Shown here one piece after another: positions 38,047-48,170 of a stretch of DNA of 64,000 nucleotides. The DNA is from Mycobacterium ostraviense. GTDB lineage: Bacteria; Actinomycetota; Actinomycetes; Mycobacteriales; Mycobacteriaceae. Below the pieces are notes generated by a model. The model saw only the letters and a program-made list of their open reading frames with translations. It had not been told where the DNA came from and searched no databases. The stretch spans positions 5,768,904 through 5,832,903 of the forward strand of contig NZ_NKRE01000001.1 of NCBI RefSeq assembly GCF_002705925.1, written 5' to 3'. Within the stretch, counting starts at the first letter, position 1. Each line of letters opens with the position of its first letter. Made by a program: the position numbers and the translations under genes.

Positions 38047-40167
38047 ATGGGTAGGCACAGTTTGCCCGACCCTGAGGATTCCGCTGACGAACCGCCTGAC
38101 GAATACGCCGCGGAGCAGCAAGACTGGGGCGACCAGATAGCCGGCCAGCCCGGTGGCGGCAGGCATTCAGACGTCGGGTATCCCGGGTCGGCCGAGCCGT
38201 CGTCCGACCAACCCCCGAGCGGCTACGGCTACGCATACTGGGGCGAAGGTGGCCTATCCGAACAGGCTCCATACGCCGGCGCGGATGACCATCCCGCCGA
38301 TGATTCGGCCCGCGGCGCAGACGAATACCCCGACTTCGGTTCGGGCCCGGCAGGTGAGGAGCCGCCGAGTCCCGAATCGCCGGCGGCTCCCCCCCGACCA
38401 CCATTGCGCACCGCCGGCCATCGAGGGCTGGGCAACTGGCAGGGCGGCCACCGCAGCGCCGACGGATGGCGCGGAGTCAGCATCGGCGTGATCGTGGCCC
38501 TCGCCGGGGTCGTGGTGGTGGTCGCCGGGGTGATCGTGTGGCGCTTCTTCGGTGACGCACTGTCGCACCGCTCCCGCACTGCCGCAGCGCGCTGTGTGGG
38601 CGGCAAGGACACCGTCGCCGTCATCGCCGACCCGACGATCGCCGAGCGGGTCAAGGAGTTCGCCGACAGCTACAACGCGTCGGCCGGCCCGGTCGGGGAC
38701 AAGTGCGTGACGGTGGCCGTCAAGGCTGCCGATTCCGACGCGGTCATCGCTGGTTTCATCGGCAAATGGCCATCGGAACTGGGTGGCCAGCCCGGACTGT
38801 GGATCCCCGGCAGCTCCGTCTCTGCAGCGCGGCTGTCCGCGGCCACCGGTAAGCAGACCATCAGCGACAGCCGTTCACTGGCGACCTCACCGGTGCTGCT
38901 CGCTATCCGTCCCGAGCTACAGCAGCCGCTGTCGAACCAGAACTGGGCAGCGCTACCGCAGCTGCAGGCCAACCCGAACTCGATGGCCGCGTTGAACCTG
39001 CCGTCCTGGGGTTCGCTGCGTCTGGCCATGCCCGTCGCCGGTGACGGGGATGCCACATTCTTGGCCGGCGAGGCGATCGCGGTCGCATCGGCGCCGCCGG
39101 GAGCGCCGCCGACCGCCGGAAGCGGCGCAGTGCGCACGTTGATGGCCGCCCAGCCCAAGCTGGCCGACGAGTCCTTGACCGAGGCGATGAACACGCTGGT
39201 CAAATCGGGCGACGCCGCGGCGGCGCCAGTGCACGCAGTGGTCACCACCGAGCAGCAGTTGTTCCAGCGTGCTCAGTCACTGTCGGACGCAAAGAAGATG
39301 TTGAGCTCTTGGCTGCCGCCCGGGCCGGTTGCGATCGCCGACTACCCGGCGGTGCTGCTCAACGGCTCGTGGCTGTCGCAGGAGCAGACCACGGCGGCCA
39401 GCGCCTTCGCCCGCTACCTGCAAAAGCCCGACCAACTGGCGAAGCTGGCCAAAGCCGGCTTCCGGGTCAACGGCGTCAAGCCGCCGAGCAGCCCGGTCAC
39501 GAGTTTCGCGGCGCTGCCCGCCCCGCTGTCGATCGGTGACGACGGAATGCGCGCCACCCTGGCCGACACCATGGCCACACCGTCGATCGGCGTTGCCGCG
39601 ACCATCATGCTCGATCAGTCGATGCCCACCGACGACGGCGGCAAGACACGCCTGGCCAACGTTGTTGCGGCGCTTCAAAGCCGATTAAAGACGCTACCGC
39701 CCAGCGCGGTGATCGGCTTGTGGACATTCGACGGCCACGAGGGTCGCAGCGAGGTGCCGACGGGACCGCTGGCCGACCCCGTCAACGGCCAGCCCCGCTC
39801 AGCGGCGCTGATCGCCGCGCTGGACAAGCAGTACTCGTCGGGCGGCGGCGCGGTGTCGTTCACCACGCTGCGCATGATCTACCAGGAGGCGCAGGCCAAC
39901 TTCCGTGCCGGTCAAGCCAATTCGATTCTGGTGATCACCGGGGGGCCGCACACCGACCAAACCCTCGACGGGCGGGGACTGCAGGACTTCATCCGCACCA
40001 GCGCCGACCCGGCCAAACCCATCGTGGTCAACATCATCGATTTCGGTGCCGACCCGGACCGGTCAACCTGGGAAGCCGTCGCGCAGCTCAGCGGTGGCAG
40101 TTACCAGAACCTGGCGACGTCGGCCGGCCCGGACCTCGCGACCGCACTCAGCATCTTCCTAGGCTGA
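38047..40167 (+). CDS. Membrane-anchored VWA-domain protein (Rv1836c-like)
   Basis: 706 residues. A disordered acidic/Pro/Gly-rich cytoplasmic region covers residues 1-140, one membrane helix covers about 143-168 (VSIGVIVALAGVVVVVAGVIVW), and the rest is outside. The outer part has a solute-binding-protein-like section (AARCVGGKDTVAVIADPTIAERVKEF) and a C-terminal von Willebrand A-like domain (IMLDQSMPTDDGGKTRLANVV; NSILVITGGPHTDQ) with an imperfect metal site (DQSMP in place of DxSxS). Role unknown. ATG 38047 begins MGRHSLPDPED. It overlaps the convergent hydrolase gene by nine bases. Confidence 0.9.
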   Translation: MGRHSLPDPEDSADEPPDEYAAEQQDWGDQIAGQPGGGRHSDVGYPGSAEPSSDQPPSGYGYAYWGEGGLSEQAPYAGADDHPADDSARGADEYPDFGSGPAGEEPPSPESPAAPPRPPLRTAGHRGLGNWQGGHRSADGWRGVSIGVIVALAGVVVVVAGVIVWRFFGDALSHRSRTAAARCVGGKDTVAVIADPTIAERVKEFADSYNASAGPVGDKCVTVAVKAADSDAVIAGFIGKWPSELGGQPGLWIPGSSVSAARLSAATGKQTISDSRSLATSPVLLAIRPELQQPLSNQNWAALPQLQANPNSMAALNLPSWGSLRLAMPVAGDGDATFLAGEAIAVASAPPGAPPTAGSGAVRTLMAAQPKLADESLTEAMNTLVKSGDAAAAPVHAVVTTEQQLFQRAQSLSDAKKMLSSWLPPGPVAIADYPAVLLNGSWLSQEQTTAASAFARYLQKPDQLAKLAKAGFRVNGVKPPSSPVTSFAALPAPLSIGDDGMRATLADTMATPSIGVAATIMLDQSMPTDDGGKTRLANVVAALQSRLKTLPPSAVIGLWTFDGHEGRSEVPTGPLADPVNGQPRSAALIAALDKQYSSGGGAVSFTTLRMIYQEAQANFRAGQANSILVITGGPHTDQTLDGRGLQDFIRTSADPAKPIVVNIIDFGADPDRSTWEAVAQLSGGSYQNLATSAGPDLATALSIFLG

Positions 40168-41031
40168 GTCCACCAGCAACGACAGCGCCGCCCCGGCATA
40201 CGCCCGGGGATCCTCCAGCTGCGGATAGTGGCCCAAGCCGGGCAGTTCGACCACGGCGGCGTGCGGGCGTAGGTCCCGTAATCCGTTGAGCACGTTGGTC
40301 GTTGCCACGGGATCGGCAAGTCCCCAGACAAATCCCAGCGGTTTGGGCCAGTCGCGTACGGCCCCGTGCCAGCGCGCCGCATACCGCACCCGCTCTTCGA
40401 GGTAGCTGATCAGCAGGTGAGGTATCCGATGTCCGTCGTGGTAGCACAGTAGCTCCCACTGGGCCTCGGCTTCCCCGGCCGACAGCGGGTGCCCTACGGA
40501 AAACAACCTGCCACAACTGCGCCGGAAGGCCCCACGGGTGACCAATCGGACCGCGACGGGACCCAGCGGGCTTCGCAGCACCTTCTGAATCGGCCGCAGG
40601 CGGGCCCGCTCCAGGATCACGCTGCCGTTGCTCAGCGCTGCGCGTTGCAGATCGAACGGCAGACTCCGCTCCAAGTCCCGGGCGAGCAGCTCGGTGGCCA
40701 CCGACGTGCTCATGTCGTGTGCCAGCACCACCACCGGGCCGGTGGTGGTTCGGGCGACCACGGCCTGCACCAGATCGGCCTGCTCCTGCAGGCTGTAGCG
40801 GTGCGGGCGAGGCTTGTCGGACAAACCGAAACCGAGAAAATCCATCGTCACCCACGCCTGACCAGCCAGTTGCGAAATGACCTCCCGAAAGTCGAATGAA
40901 CTGGACGGATAGCCGTGCAGCAGCATGATGGTCGGCGTGTTGCCCGGCCCTGATCGGACGAACACCTTGCCGGCGGCGGTGTGCAGCCAGCGACCGCCGT
41001 CGCGCCAGGCTCGAACACTCGGTGATGTCAC
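40159..41031 (-). CDS. Alpha/beta hydrolase with aspartate nucleophile (Rv1834/LipZ-like)
   Basis: 290 residues. The oxyanion segment is LLHGYPSSSFDF, the nucleophile elbow is AHDMSTSVA with Asp instead of Ser, and the His is in GLGHYPQLEDP near the C-terminus. An Asp nucleophile is usual for epoxide hydrolases and haloalkane dehalogenases, so an ether- or halide-type reaction fits better than ester hydrolysis. Start GTG 41031, 38 bases from the divergent dehalogenase gene. Confidence 0.88.
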   Translation of the reverse strand: MTSPSVRAWRDGGRWLHTAAGKVFVRSGPGNTPTIMLLHGYPSSSFDFREVISQLAGQAWVTMDFLGFGLSDKPRPHRYSLQEQADLVQAVVARTTTGPVVVLAHDMSTSVATELLARDLERSLPFDLQRAALSNGSVILERARLRPIQKVLRSPLGPVAVRLVTRGAFRRSCGRLFSVGHPLSAGEAEAQWELLCYHDGHRIPHLLISYLEERVRYAARWHGAVRDWPKPLGFVWGLADPVATTNVLNGLRDLRPHAAVVELPGLGHYPQLEDPRAYAGAALSLLVDSA

Positions 41032-41069
41032 CCCTCCGACATACCATCATGAGCGACCAAAGGAGCGTA

Positions 41070-41930
41070 ATGAGCCCGATTTTCACCCCCGATCCGGGGC
41101 TGTATCCATTCCGGTCGCGCTGGTTCGACAGCATGCACGGGCGTATGCACTACGTCGACGAGGGAGATGGCCCACCGATCCTGCTGTGCCACGGCAACCC
41201 GACCTGGAGCTTCCTGTATCGCAACATCATCGTGGCCCTGCGGGACCGGTTCCGTTGTATCGCACCGGATTATCTCGGCTTCGGCCTGTCGGAGCGCCCC
41301 GCGGCGTTCGGGTACCGGATCGATGACCACGTGCGGGTGGTCGGCGAATTCGTCGACCACCTCGGTCTCGGCGGTTACCTCACCATGGGTCAGGACTGGG
41401 GCGGTCCGATCGGTATGGCGGTATCGGTCGAGCGAGCGGACCGAGTGCGCGGAGTCGTGTTGGGCAACACCTGGTTCTGGCCGGCAGACACCCAGACGAT
41501 GAAGATGTTCAGCAGGGTGATGTCCAGTCCGCCGCTGCAGTACGCGATCGTGCAGTGCAATTTCTTTGTGGAGCGGTTGATTCCGGCCGGTACCGAGCAC
41601 CGTCCCGGCCCTGCGGTGATGCAGCACTATCGGGCCGTGCAGGCCAGCCCCGCGGACCGGGCGGGGGTGGCGAGGATGCCCAAGGAAATCCTGGCCGCAC
41701 GGCCGCTATTGGCGCGGCTGGCCCGCGATGTGCCGGTCAAACTCGGCGCCAAACCCGCCTTGTTCGTTTGGGGTATGAAAGATTTCGCGTTCCGGCCCGG
41801 CCCATGCCTGCCGCGGATGCGCGCCACATTCTCCGATCATGTCCTCGTCGAGTTGCCTAACGCCAAGCACTTTATTCAAGAAGACGCACCGGAGGAGATC
41901 GCCGCAGCGATCATCGAGCGCTTCGGCTGA
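41070..41930 (+). CDS. Haloalkane dehalogenase-like alpha/beta hydrolase (Rv1833c-like)
   Basis: 286 residues, the H37Rv length. Asp nucleophile in MGQDWGGPIG, oxyanion/halide residues in CHGNPTWSFLYR, and the C-terminal His in NAKHFIQEDAPEEIA. ATG 41070 has a perfect ribosome site (AAAGGAG, four bases upstream) and gives MSPIFTPDPGLYPF; an ATG at 41049 is less likely. The Trp next to the nucleophile is one of the halide-binding residues in true dehalogenases. Ends 20 bases before the convergent gcvB stop. Confidence 0.92.
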   Translation: MSPIFTPDPGLYPFRSRWFDSMHGRMHYVDEGDGPPILLCHGNPTWSFLYRNIIVALRDRFRCIAPDYLGFGLSERPAAFGYRIDDHVRVVGEFVDHLGLGGYLTMGQDWGGPIGMAVSVERADRVRGVVLGNTWFWPADTQTMKMFSRVMSSPPLQYAIVQCNFFVERLIPAGTEHRPGPAVMQHYRAVQASPADRAGVARMPKEILAARPLLARLARDVPVKLGAKPALFVWGMKDFAFRPGPCLPRMRATFSDHVLVELPNAKHFIQEDAPEEIAAAIIERFG

Positions 41931-41950
41931 GACCTCGGGCTCAGCTCGAG

Positions 41951-44776
41951 CTAGGCAAACGCCTCCACCGGAGGACACGAGCAGACCAGGTTGCGGTCGC
42001 CGTAGGCGCCGTCGATACGGCGCACCGGAGGCCAGACCTTGGGCCGGAACGCGGCGCCGAGCGGATAGGCGGCCTCCTCCCGGGTATAGGGGTGGTCCCA
42101 GTCGGCCACCAGCAGGCACTCGGCGGTATGCGGCGCGCCCCGCAACGGGTTATCGTCCACCGGCCACTGGCCGGCCCCGACTCGGTCGATCTCGGCGCGG
42201 ATGCTGATCATTGCTTCGCAGAATGCGTCGACCTCGGCCAGGCTCTCGCTCTCGGTGGGTTCTACCATCAGCGTTCCGGGCACCGGGAAGCTCATTGTCG
42301 GCGCGTGGAAACCGTAGTCCGCCAACCGTTTTGCGACGTCGTCGACGGTGACTCCGGTTGTCTTGGTGATGCCGCGCAGGTCCAGGATGCACTCGTGGGC
42401 GACCATGCCGTTCTCGCCGGTGTAGAGCACCGGGAAATACTCGTCGAGGCGCCGCGCGATGTAGTTGGCCGCCGCGATCGCGTTCAACGATGCCGCCCGC
42501 AGCCCGCCGGCGCCCATCATCCGGATATAGGCCCAGGTGATCGGCAGAATCGACGCCGAGCCGTAGGGCGCCGACGACACCGAATGTCCCGGCGGCAATT
42601 CAGGTGCGAACGGGTGGCCCGGCAGGAACGGCGCCAGATGTGAGCGCACCGCGACCGGCCCGACCCCCGGCCCGCCGCCGCCGTGCGGGATGCAGAACGT
42701 CTTGTGCAGGTTCAGATGGCTGACGTCGCCGCCGAACTTGCCCGGCCGGGCCAGGCCGACCAGCGCGTTGAGATTGGCGCCGTCGACATACACCTGGCCG
42801 CCGGCGTCGTGCACCGCCGCACAGATGTCGGCGATGTCGTGTTCGTATACGCCGTGCGTGGACGGGTAGGTGATCATCAGGGCGGACAGCCGGTCGGTAT
42901 GGTCGCTGACCTTGGCGCGCAGATCGTCCAGGTCGACGTCACCGTTGTCATGACAGCCCACAACGACCACCTTCATTCCGGCCAGCGCGGCCGAGGCGGC
43001 GTTGGTGCCGTGCGCGCTCGACGGGATCAGGCAGATGTCGCGGTGCGCCTCACCGCGGCTGGCGTGGTAGTCGTGGATCGCCAACAAGCCGGCGTACTCC
43101 CCCTGCGAACCCGCGTTGGGCTGCAGCGAGACCGCGTCGTAGCCGGTGATCGCCACCAGCCAGCTCTCCAGGTCTGCGATCAGCCGGCGCAACCCGGGCG
43201 TGTCCGAGGCCGGTGCAAAGGGATGCTGGCGCCCGAACTCCGGCCAGGTGATCGACTCCATCTCCGCGGCGGCGTTGAGCTTCATCGTGCATGAGCCGAG
43301 CGGAATCATGCTGCGGTCCAAAGCGATATCTTTGTCCGCCAGCGTGCGCAGGTAGCGCATCATCGCGGTTTCGGTGTGGTATTGCGTGAACACCGAGTGG
43401 GTCAGGAACTCCGAGGTGCGGTCGGCGATTCCCGCGCACACCGGCTCGGCAAGCTCCACCCCGAAGGCCTGCAGCACCGCGGCCACATGCTCGTCGGTGG
43501 TGGTTTCGTCACAGGCCACCGACACGTGGTCGGCGTCGACCCGCCACACGTTGATGCCGTTGGCCTTGGCCGCGGCCAGCACTTGGTCGGCACGTCCGGG
43601 CACTCGCGCCAGTACGGTGTCGAAAAACCGGTCGTGCACCAGCGCATCGCCGAGCGCACCGGCGATGGTTTCGGCGTGGGCATGCACCCGCCGCGCGATG
43701 GCGGTCAGCCCTTCGGCGCCGTGGTAGCTGGCGTACATCGCGGCCATCACCGCCAGCAGCACCTGCGCGGTGCAGATATTGCTGGTCGCCTTGTCGCGGC
43801 GGATGTGCTGCTCGCGGGTTTGCAGCGCCAGCCGATACGCCGGATTACCGTCACCGTCGACGGACACCCCCACCAGCCGTCCGGGCAACTGCCGGGCATG
43901 CTGGGCGTGCACGGACAGATATCCCGCATGCGGACCGCCGAATCCCATTGGCACCCCGAAACGTTGGGTGGTTCCGAACGCGACGTCGGCGCCGATCTCG
44001 CCGGGCGGGGTGATCAGCGTCAGCGCCAACAGGTCGGCGCCGATGGCCACCAGCGCGCCACGGTCGTGGGCCTGCTGCACCAGAGCGGGCCAGTCGGTGA
44101 TCCGGCCGCTGGCCCCGGGCAGCTGGGCGATGACGCCGAACCACTCCCCCTCGGGAAGACCATTGCGCAGATCGGCGGTGACGATCTCGATGCCCAACGG
44201 CTTGGCGCGGGTGGCCAGGACCGCGGCGGTTTGAGTGAACACGTCGACGTCGACGGCCAGCCGGTTCGACCGGCTGCGGGTGGCGCGGTGCATCAGCGTC
44301 ATGGCTTCGGCGGCAGCGGTGCCCTCGTCGAGCATCGACGCATTGGCGATCTCGAGGCCGTTGAGGTCGGTGATCATCGTCTGAAAATTGAGCAGCGCTT
44401 CCAGGCGCCCCTGACTGATCTCGGGCTGATAGGGCGTGTAGGCGGTGTACCAGGCCGGGTTCTCCATGATGTTGCGCAGCAGCACGGGCGGGGTGAACGT
44501 GTCGTAGTAGCCCTGCCCGATCATCGACACCGCGACGGTGTTGGCGTCGGCCAGTGCCCGCAGCTCGGCCAGCGCCTCGGCCTCGCTGGCGGCGGGCGGC
44601 AGCCGGTCCAAGCCCGGTGCGGTGCCAGCTTCGGTGAGGGCGTCGAGGATGCCGGCGGGAACCGCCTTGGCCGCCAAGTCGTCGAGCGTGTCGACACCGA
44701 TGACCGCCAGCATCGTTGCGACGGCGTCGTGGTCCAGCCCGATGTGGCGGTCTGCGAACGTTGAATGGTCGGACAC
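41951..44776 (-). CDS. gcvB: Glycine dehydrogenase (decarboxylating), P-protein of glycine cleavage
   Basis: 941 residues, a full-length fused alpha/beta-type P-protein. The PLP lysine is Lys692 in [19 protein letters not shown]; the N-terminus starts [15 protein letters not shown]. It decarboxylates glycine and passes the aminomethyl group to lipoylated GcvH, encoded at 48171 on the same strand. Start GTG 44776 with an AGGAG six bases upstream. It is led by a glycine riboswitch, so expression should rise with glycine. Confidence 0.97.
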   Translation of the reverse strand: MSDHSTFADRHIGLDHDAVATMLAVIGVDTLDDLAAKAVPAGILDALTEAGTAPGLDRLPPAASEAEALAELRALADANTVAVSMIGQGYYDTFTPPVLLRNIMENPAWYTAYTPYQPEISQGRLEALLNFQTMITDLNGLEIANASMLDEGTAAAEAMTLMHRATRSRSNRLAVDVDVFTQTAAVLATRAKPLGIEIVTADLRNGLPEGEWFGVIAQLPGASGRITDWPALVQQAHDRGALVAIGADLLALTLITPPGEIGADVAFGTTQRFGVPMGFGGPHAGYLSVHAQHARQLPGRLVGVSVDGDGNPAYRLALQTREQHIRRDKATSNICTAQVLLAVMAAMYASYHGAEGLTAIARRVHAHAETIAGALGDALVHDRFFDTVLARVPGRADQVLAAAKANGINVWRVDADHVSVACDETTTDEHVAAVLQAFGVELAEPVCAGIADRTSEFLTHSVFTQYHTETAMMRYLRTLADKDIALDRSMIPLGSCTMKLNAAAEMESITWPEFGRQHPFAPASDTPGLRRLIADLESWLVAITGYDAVSLQPNAGSQGEYAGLLAIHDYHASRGEAHRDICLIPSSAHGTNAASAALAGMKVVVVGCHDNGDVDLDDLRAKVSDHTDRLSALMITYPSTHGVYEHDIADICAAVHDAGGQVYVDGANLNALVGLARPGKFGGDVSHLNLHKTFCIPHGGGGPGVGPVAVRSHLAPFLPGHPFAPELPPGHSVSSAPYGSASILPITWAYIRMMGAGGLRAASLNAIAAANYIARRLDEYFPVLYTGENGMVAHECILDLRGITKTTGVTVDDVAKRLADYGFHAPTMSFPVPGTLMVEPTESESLAEVDAFCEAMISIRAEIDRVGAGQWPVDDNPLRGAPHTAECLLVADWDHPYTREEAAYPLGAAFRPKVWPPVRRIDGAYGDRNLVCSCPPVEAFA

Positions 44777-44832
44777 GGTGAACTCCTGAAGGGCAAGGGA
44801 CTAGCGGCCCTCTCCCTCTGTCTTCACCCGTG

Positions 44833-45022
44833 CACCAGGCGCCTGAGAGATTCGGCGCCATGGCTGGGGGCGCCTTTCCCCATCGGCGGGTGAGGACCCC
44901 CGTGGGTCGCCACCGCTTTCCAGAGGCATCGTTGTCCGGCGCGGTCCGGGTGCCTGAGAGGTTGACGGAGAGGTGTTGCTCCTTCGGCGTCCGTAGCTGG
45001 CGGCCACGGAACTCTCCCGCGC
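44833..45022 (-). promoter_or_regulatory. Tandem glycine riboswitch upstream of gcvB
   Basis: Read on the minus strand, the leader shows two glycine aptamers in a row. The first runs from GGGAGAGTTCC through GCCGAAGGAGCAA to AACCTCTCAGGCACC. The second runs from CTCTGGAAAG through CCGATGGGGAAAGG to GCCGAATCTCTCAGGCGCC. The paired GGAGAG...CTCTCAGGC pattern is the family signature. The second aptamer ends about 57 bases before the start codon. The small H37Rv gene Rv1831 annotated near here probably has no counterpart. No terminator stem is obvious between aptamer and start. Confidence 0.9.
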
Positions 45023-45091
45023 GAGAGCGATGCGGAAACCAGTTTACTCGGCTCGCCGATCACCGCCGCGACAGCGCATGCCCGGCCCGTG

Positions 45092-45763
45092 CTAGCCGAT
45101 CTTGCGATCGCGCTGCTTGCGGCGCGAAGCCAGCTCGTCTTCCGGAGCGGCGATGGATTCACCGCCGTCGGCGCGCTCGCCGTGAAATTCGGCGATGACG
45201 CCGGTCAGCTCCCGCATCGCGCCCGAAACGGCGATACCGAACACGCCCTGGCCGCCCTGGAGAAGGTCGACGACTTCCTCGGCGGAGGTGCATTCATACA
45301 CCGTGGTGCCGTCGGAGAACAAGGTGATGTTGGCCAGGTCCTGGACACCTCGCTGGCGCAGGTGGTCGACGGCAACCCGGATGTTGTGCAGCGATATGCC
45401 GGTATCGAGCAACCGCTTGACGATCTTGAGAACGAGAATGTCCTTGAACGAGTAGAGTCGCTGGCTTCCCGATCCTGCCGCACTGCGGATCGAGGGGACA
45501 ACCAGCGATGTGCGCGCCCAATAGTCGAGTTGACGGTAGGTGATGCCGGCGATTTGACAGGCACTCGGTCCGCGGTAGCCGACCAGCTCATCGGGCACCG
45601 AATCGTCGGGAAACAGCCCCGGCTGAACGGGTTCGGTCGCGTCGCCGTGAGCACCGTGGGCCGCGGTAGTCGCGTGGTCTGCAAGATCGAGCTGTTCTTG
45701 ACGTGGCCGTTCGCTCACGGTGCTTCCTCTCGCCGATCGCGCTCTTGTCACTAGCTGCGTCAT
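45092..45763 (-). CDS. resR: MerR-family regulator (Rv1830/ResR-McdR-like)
   Basis: 223 residues from ATG 45763 (MTQLVTRARSARG), preceded by GAGG. After a variable 65-residue N-terminus comes a MerR DNA-binding domain (YRGPSACQIAGITYRQLDYWARTSLVVPS; RLYSFKDILVLKIVKRLL), then a C-terminal part with DLANITLFSDGTTVYECTSAEEV. The H37Rv counterpart is reported as a growth/cell-size regulator whose variants affect antibiotic recovery (resR/mcdR). A TTG 15 bases upstream is less likely. A palindrome 78-88 bases before the start may be its operator. Confidence 0.9.
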   Translation of the reverse strand: MTQLVTRARSARGSTVSERPRQEQLDLADHATTAAHGAHGDATEPVQPGLFPDDSVPDELVGYRGPSACQIAGITYRQLDYWARTSLVVPSIRSAAGSGSQRLYSFKDILVLKIVKRLLDTGISLHNIRVAVDHLRQRGVQDLANITLFSDGTTVYECTSAEEVVDLLQGGQGVFGIAVSGAMRELTGVIAEFHGERADGGESIAAPEDELASRRKQRDRKIG

Positions 45764-46012
45764 TGGCTGCCTCGGCAACCATGTTTGCTCAGGTCCGAGT
45801 GCTTGTGAGCATACGCTGTTGGACTGTTTCGGTGCGCCAGTTGATCATCAAGTCGTCATCAAAGTATCGCTGTTGTCTGACCCGCAGCGCGCCATCCGCC
45901 AGGCGTGTCGAGCCCGCATCGCGTGAGATGAGACGCATCCGTGATGTAGCCGACTCAACCGCGAGGTGGTCGCTGCTGTGCATGCCGCCGGGTCAGGTCG
46001 CATTGCCCGACG

Positions 46013-46507
46013 CTAGGTGGCCTTGAAATCGTCGGGTGACACGCTGTCGAGGAACTCTTTGAACTTCTCCACCTCGTCCTCGCGGACCGCGCTACCGGCT
46101 TCTTCGTCGCTCTCGTCGGGGATCAGCAGCCCGGCCTGGGCCAGCACGGCCTCCTCGACGTAGATCGGAACTCCGACGCGCAGCGCGATCGCCACTGAGT
46201 CGGAAGGACGAGCAGACACCTTGATATCGCGATCGAAGATCAGATCCGCGTAAAACGTGCCTTCGTGCAGATCGACGATGCGCACCTCCTTGAGCGAATG
46301 CCCAAGTGCAGCAATGACATCCCGGATTAGGTCATGCGTCAGCGGTCGGGGAGGCTCGACGCCTTGCTGCTCGAGCGCAATGGCGGCTGCCTCCGACTGG
46401 CCGATCCAGATCGGCAGATAGCGGTCACCGTCGGCCTCGCGCAGTAACAGCACCGGCTGGTTTTGCGGTTGCTCGACGCGAATGCCGACAACGCGAACTT
46501 CACCCAT
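46013..46507 (-). CDS. Bifunctional nuclease family protein (Rv1829-like)
   Basis: 164 residues of the DUF151/BFN family: VRVVGIRVEQPQNQPVLLLREADG, LPIWIGQSEAAAIALEQQG and DRDIKVSARPSDSVAIALRVGVPIYV are the conserved core. Plant and bacterial members have been linked to RNase/DNase activity, but biochemical role is unclear. It lies between two MerR genes on one strand, with the acidic C-terminal tail usual for actinobacteria. Confidence 0.9.
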   Translation of the reverse strand: MGEVRVVGIRVEQPQNQPVLLLREADGDRYLPIWIGQSEAAAIALEQQGVEPPRPLTHDLIRDVIAALGHSLKEVRIVDLHEGTFYADLIFDRDIKVSARPSDSVAIALRVGVPIYVEEAVLAQAGLLIPDESDEEAGSAVREDEVEKFKEFLDSVSPDDFKAT

Positions 46508-46611
46508 CTGTGTCTGCCCTCCGCCATGCCGCCGTTTCCGTTCAGCGCGGCGACGCGGTGTACGTTCCTTGCCGCGTCGTCGAATACACGCTGTCGAGGA
46601 AAGTCTAATCC

Positions 46612-47355
46612 TCAGCGATGCAGAACGTCGCGTACTGCGGACTTGATCAACGAGGTGTGCAAAGTAATAGCGAGCGCGGCGACCTCTCGGGCTAAGTCGT
46701 CGGCGCGGTCACGGGCTCCGGCCTTGTCCGCCTTGACCAACGGGCCGGCGATCTGGGCGATCAGGTCGGACTGACGATCGGCCGCGGAGCGAAATGCGCG
46801 CAGGTGCCTGGGCTCCACGCCGTAGTCGGCGAGTGCGTGCGCACATTGCAGGATGACGACCGCGTGCTCGTCGAAGAAGCCGCCCGGGCCGGTTTTGATC
46901 ACTCCGGCTTTCAGGAGAGCAGTCAGCAGGTCGTCGTCGACTCCGGAGCGGTGTAGGAGGTCTTCTCGGCTGAGTCGAATGCGGGTCGGCGACACCGCCG
47001 CCGCGTCGGACCCCGTGCCGGCGGTGCCGTCGTCGCTTACCGGGACCAATCGCGGTACGCCATAAGGGGATCCGAACGGTGGCAGCTCACCGTCGGGCTG
47101 AGCGTCCAACTGCGCCCTGATCACCTTGAGCGGCAGGTAATGATCCCGCTGAGCGGTTAGGATGAAGCGCAGCCGCGCGCAGTCGTATGCGGTGAACCTT
47201 CGATAACCCGAGGCGGCGCGCTGCGGCGTCACCAGCCCCTCGGCCTCCAGAAACCGAATCTTGGAGATCGTGACATCGGGAAAATCCGGTCGCAGCAGCT
47301 CCAAGACTGCGCCGATCGACATCCCGACCAGGGCGGGGCTATCCGGTGCGCTCAC
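46612..47355 (-). CDS. MerR-family regulator (Rv1828-like)
   Basis: 247 residues, same length as Rv1828. Winged helix at the N-terminus: [53 protein letters not shown] (read in parts as a recognition helix at TISKIRFLE and wing at SGYRR). The C-terminal half is helical and atypical for MerR, with no metal-binding cysteines. Start GTG 47355 overlaps the garA stop by four bases, so it is translated with garA. Confidence 0.9.
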   Translation of the reverse strand: MSAPDSPALVGMSIGAVLELLRPDFPDVTISKIRFLEAEGLVTPQRAASGYRRFTAYDCARLRFILTAQRDHYLPLKVIRAQLDAQPDGELPPFGSPYGVPRLVPVSDDGTAGTGSDAAAVSPTRIRLSREDLLHRSGVDDDLLTALLKAGVIKTGPGGFFDEHAVVILQCAHALADYGVEPRHLRAFRSAADRQSDLIAQIAGPLVKADKAGARDRADDLAREVAALAITLHTSLIKSAVRDVLHR

Positions 47356-47840
47356 CGGCTTCCGGCGCCCCCGTCGTCGTCACCTTGCTTGGGTCCGGTC
47401 AAGAAAACCAAGCGGAATTTGCCGATCTGAACCTCATCGCCGTTTGCCAGCACGGCCGAGTCCACCGGCTCACGGTTGACGTACGTGCCGTTCAGGCTTC
47501 CGACGTCGACGACGCTGAACTCGTTGCCTTCCAACCGGAATTCGGCGTGGCGACGACTCACCGTGACATCATCGAGAAAGATGTCGCTGTCGGGATGCCG
47601 GCCGGCGGATGTGATGGGCTGATCGAGCAGAAAGCGCGACCCCGCATTGGGTCCCCGTTTGACGACCAGCAACGCCGAGCCCGCCGGAAGGCCTTCCACC
47701 CCGGATACCGCGCTCTCGGTTCCCGCCTGTGCGGGAGCTTCCAGTTCGCTGAGGAAGTCGGCGCGGAAGACTGAGGTGGTCTCCACGGTGACTTCGTCAG
47801 AGGTCTGGTCCTGCTCTCGTTCTGCGTCCATGTCCGTCAC
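47352..47840 (-). CDS. garA: FHA-domain regulator GarA (glycogen accumulation regulator)
   Basis: 162 residues. The N-terminal phospho-motif [12 protein letters not shown] carries Thr21 and Thr22, the PknG/PknB sites known in mycobacteria. The FHA domain follows ([36 protein letters not shown]) up to about residue 145. Unphosphorylated GarA inhibits 2-oxoglutarate decarboxylase and glutamate dehydrogenase and stimulates glutamate synthase, tying TCA flux to nitrogen. Start ATG 47840. First of the garA-merR pair, downstream of gcvH. Confidence 0.96.
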   Translation of the reverse strand: MTDMDAEREQDQTSDEVTVETTSVFRADFLSELEAPAQAGTESAVSGVEGLPAGSALLVVKRGPNAGSRFLLDQPITSAGRHPDSDIFLDDVTVSRRHAEFRLEGNEFSVVDVGSLNGTYVNREPVDSAVLANGDEVQIGKFRLVFLTGPKQGDDDGGAGSR

Positions 47841-48170
47841 CCGCTGCTCCTCACTGGCCGCTGTGGCGTTGTTCGACCGGGCCGATCGGCCGGTGCCTCC
47901 CTCGGATTTACCGCCTGTATTACCTTTACTGCTTCTGGTACTGCTTCTCGTACTGCTTCACGTGCCTGCCAACGGCGTCTGACGCTGATGTCTCGACCGT
48001 ACCCCGCATGTGTCGGCCTCGGGGCGGCGACGTGCTCACCACTGCAGGATCGTAAGCCCCACACGGCGCCTTCTCCTAGCCTTCTCGGAGGGCTTCGCTG
48101 AGGCCGTCGCCGAGGCCCATGGCATGGTCCGCATTGTGGGCGCACCCGCCGGCACGGACCTTAGCAACCG
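47841..48170 (-). other. Intergenic region between gcvH and garA with a 12-bp repeat
   Basis: 330 bases with no supported gene. A 102-residue minus-strand frame (47837-48145) is open but looks accidental: it has an Arg-rich composition and only its repeat (REAVREAVPEAV) stands out. I see no clear promoter hexamer pair. The garA leader must lie here. Confidence 0.55.
47927..47960. repeat. Three near-identical 12-bp tandem copies upstream of garA
   Basis: The core TACTGCTTC occurs at 47927 (preceded by T), 47939 and 47951, each 12 bases apart with a changing two-base linker. It lies 87-120 bases before the garA start. Confidence 0.8.

Noticed and set aside
41049-41069. Upstream ATG for the dehalogenase-like gene
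   Set aside because: The AAAGGAG ribosome site falls after it and directly before ATG 41070.
44824-45162. 112-residue frame in the gcvB leader (place of Rv1831)
   Set aside because: It overlies the glycine riboswitch, whose structure explains the conservation.
47837-48145. 102-residue minus-strand frame upstream of garA with REAV repeats
   Set aside because: Arg-rich shadow composition, no ribosome site; the repeat is better treated as DNA.
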